The position numbers and the translations under genes are program-made. Under the pieces are notes generated by a model that saw nothing but the letters and a program-made list of their open reading frames with translations, was not told the origin of the DNA and ran no database searches. 64,000 nt of DNA, from the NCBI GenBank assembly GCA_963556255.1, contig OY744609.1, positions 3,772,410-3,836,409 on the forward strand, in the 5' to 3' direction. Origin of the DNA: Allolobophora icterica. Taxonomy: Eukaryota; Annelida; Clitellata; Crassiclitellata; Lumbricidae. Positions within the stretch are counted from its first letter, which is position 1; each line of letters begins with the position of its first letter. Shown here piece after piece: positions 63,916 through 64,000 of the stretch.

Positions 63916-64000
63916 TATTTTTTAAAGTGAATAATAATTTAAAGACGGTGGATTTACTATTTCACTGTAAAACTAAAGTATTGTAAAATCATCTGTTAGA

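Overview
This is a window of animal nuclear DNA made almost entirely of transposable elements and decayed repeats. No host gene, rRNA gene or functional tRNA gene was recognised. The mix is typical of a large invertebrate genome: several non-LTR retrotransposon clades, two Ty3/Gypsy-type LTR elements, hAT DNA transposons and MITEs, tRNA-headed SINEs and very long triplet microsatellites. Short repeats ending in GATGTCGTTAAAC remind me of mollusc repeats, so a mollusc or other lophotrochozoan is my guess. That guess is inference, not proof.

Layout. 1-7.8 kb: a stack of insertions. A non-LTR retrotransposon with reverse transcriptase (RT) and RNase H is cut by a minus-strand LTR element whose gag is open from 2206 to the window edge, and by a 1.34-kb element with LTR-like ends. 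7.8-12.9 kb: decayed repeat modules, a SINE, LINE tails, a hAT remnant and a large hairpin. 12.9-15.7 kb: an L2/CR1-like LINE with endonuclease (EN) and RT and a 9-bp target-site duplication (TSD). 16-22.9 kb: modules, LINE fragments and a direct duplication. 22.9-29.9 kb: a foldback transposon interrupted by a complete 6.44-kb LTR retrotransposon (near-identical LTRs, 5-bp TSD). Its 1,422-codon ORF has integrase remnants upstream of RT, the Gmr1-like order. 29.9-46.4 kb: diverged copies of a long composite non-coding repeat, interrupted by hAT MITEs, LINE pieces and a decayed hAT transposon. 46.45-50.71 kb: the best-preserved LINE (about 1,036 codons of RT plus RNase H), with an inverted 5' end and a 10-bp TSD. 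51-64 kb: microsatellites, L2 fragments, a LINE tail resembling a restriction-like endonuclease region, and a DNA transposon with about 130-bp inverted termini and an unfamiliar ORF.

How the parts relate. The RT/RNase H LINE ends in a 3' hairpin followed by GTTAAAC. The same tail recurs dozens of times, with a compensatory base-pair change, in the non-coding modules. This suggests that the modules were, or derive from, templates for this LINE's machinery. The L2 copies have their own conserved and co-varying 3' hairpin. Many boundaries are supported by target-site duplications readable in the sequence. Identity and family statements are by eye; no alignment or database search was run.
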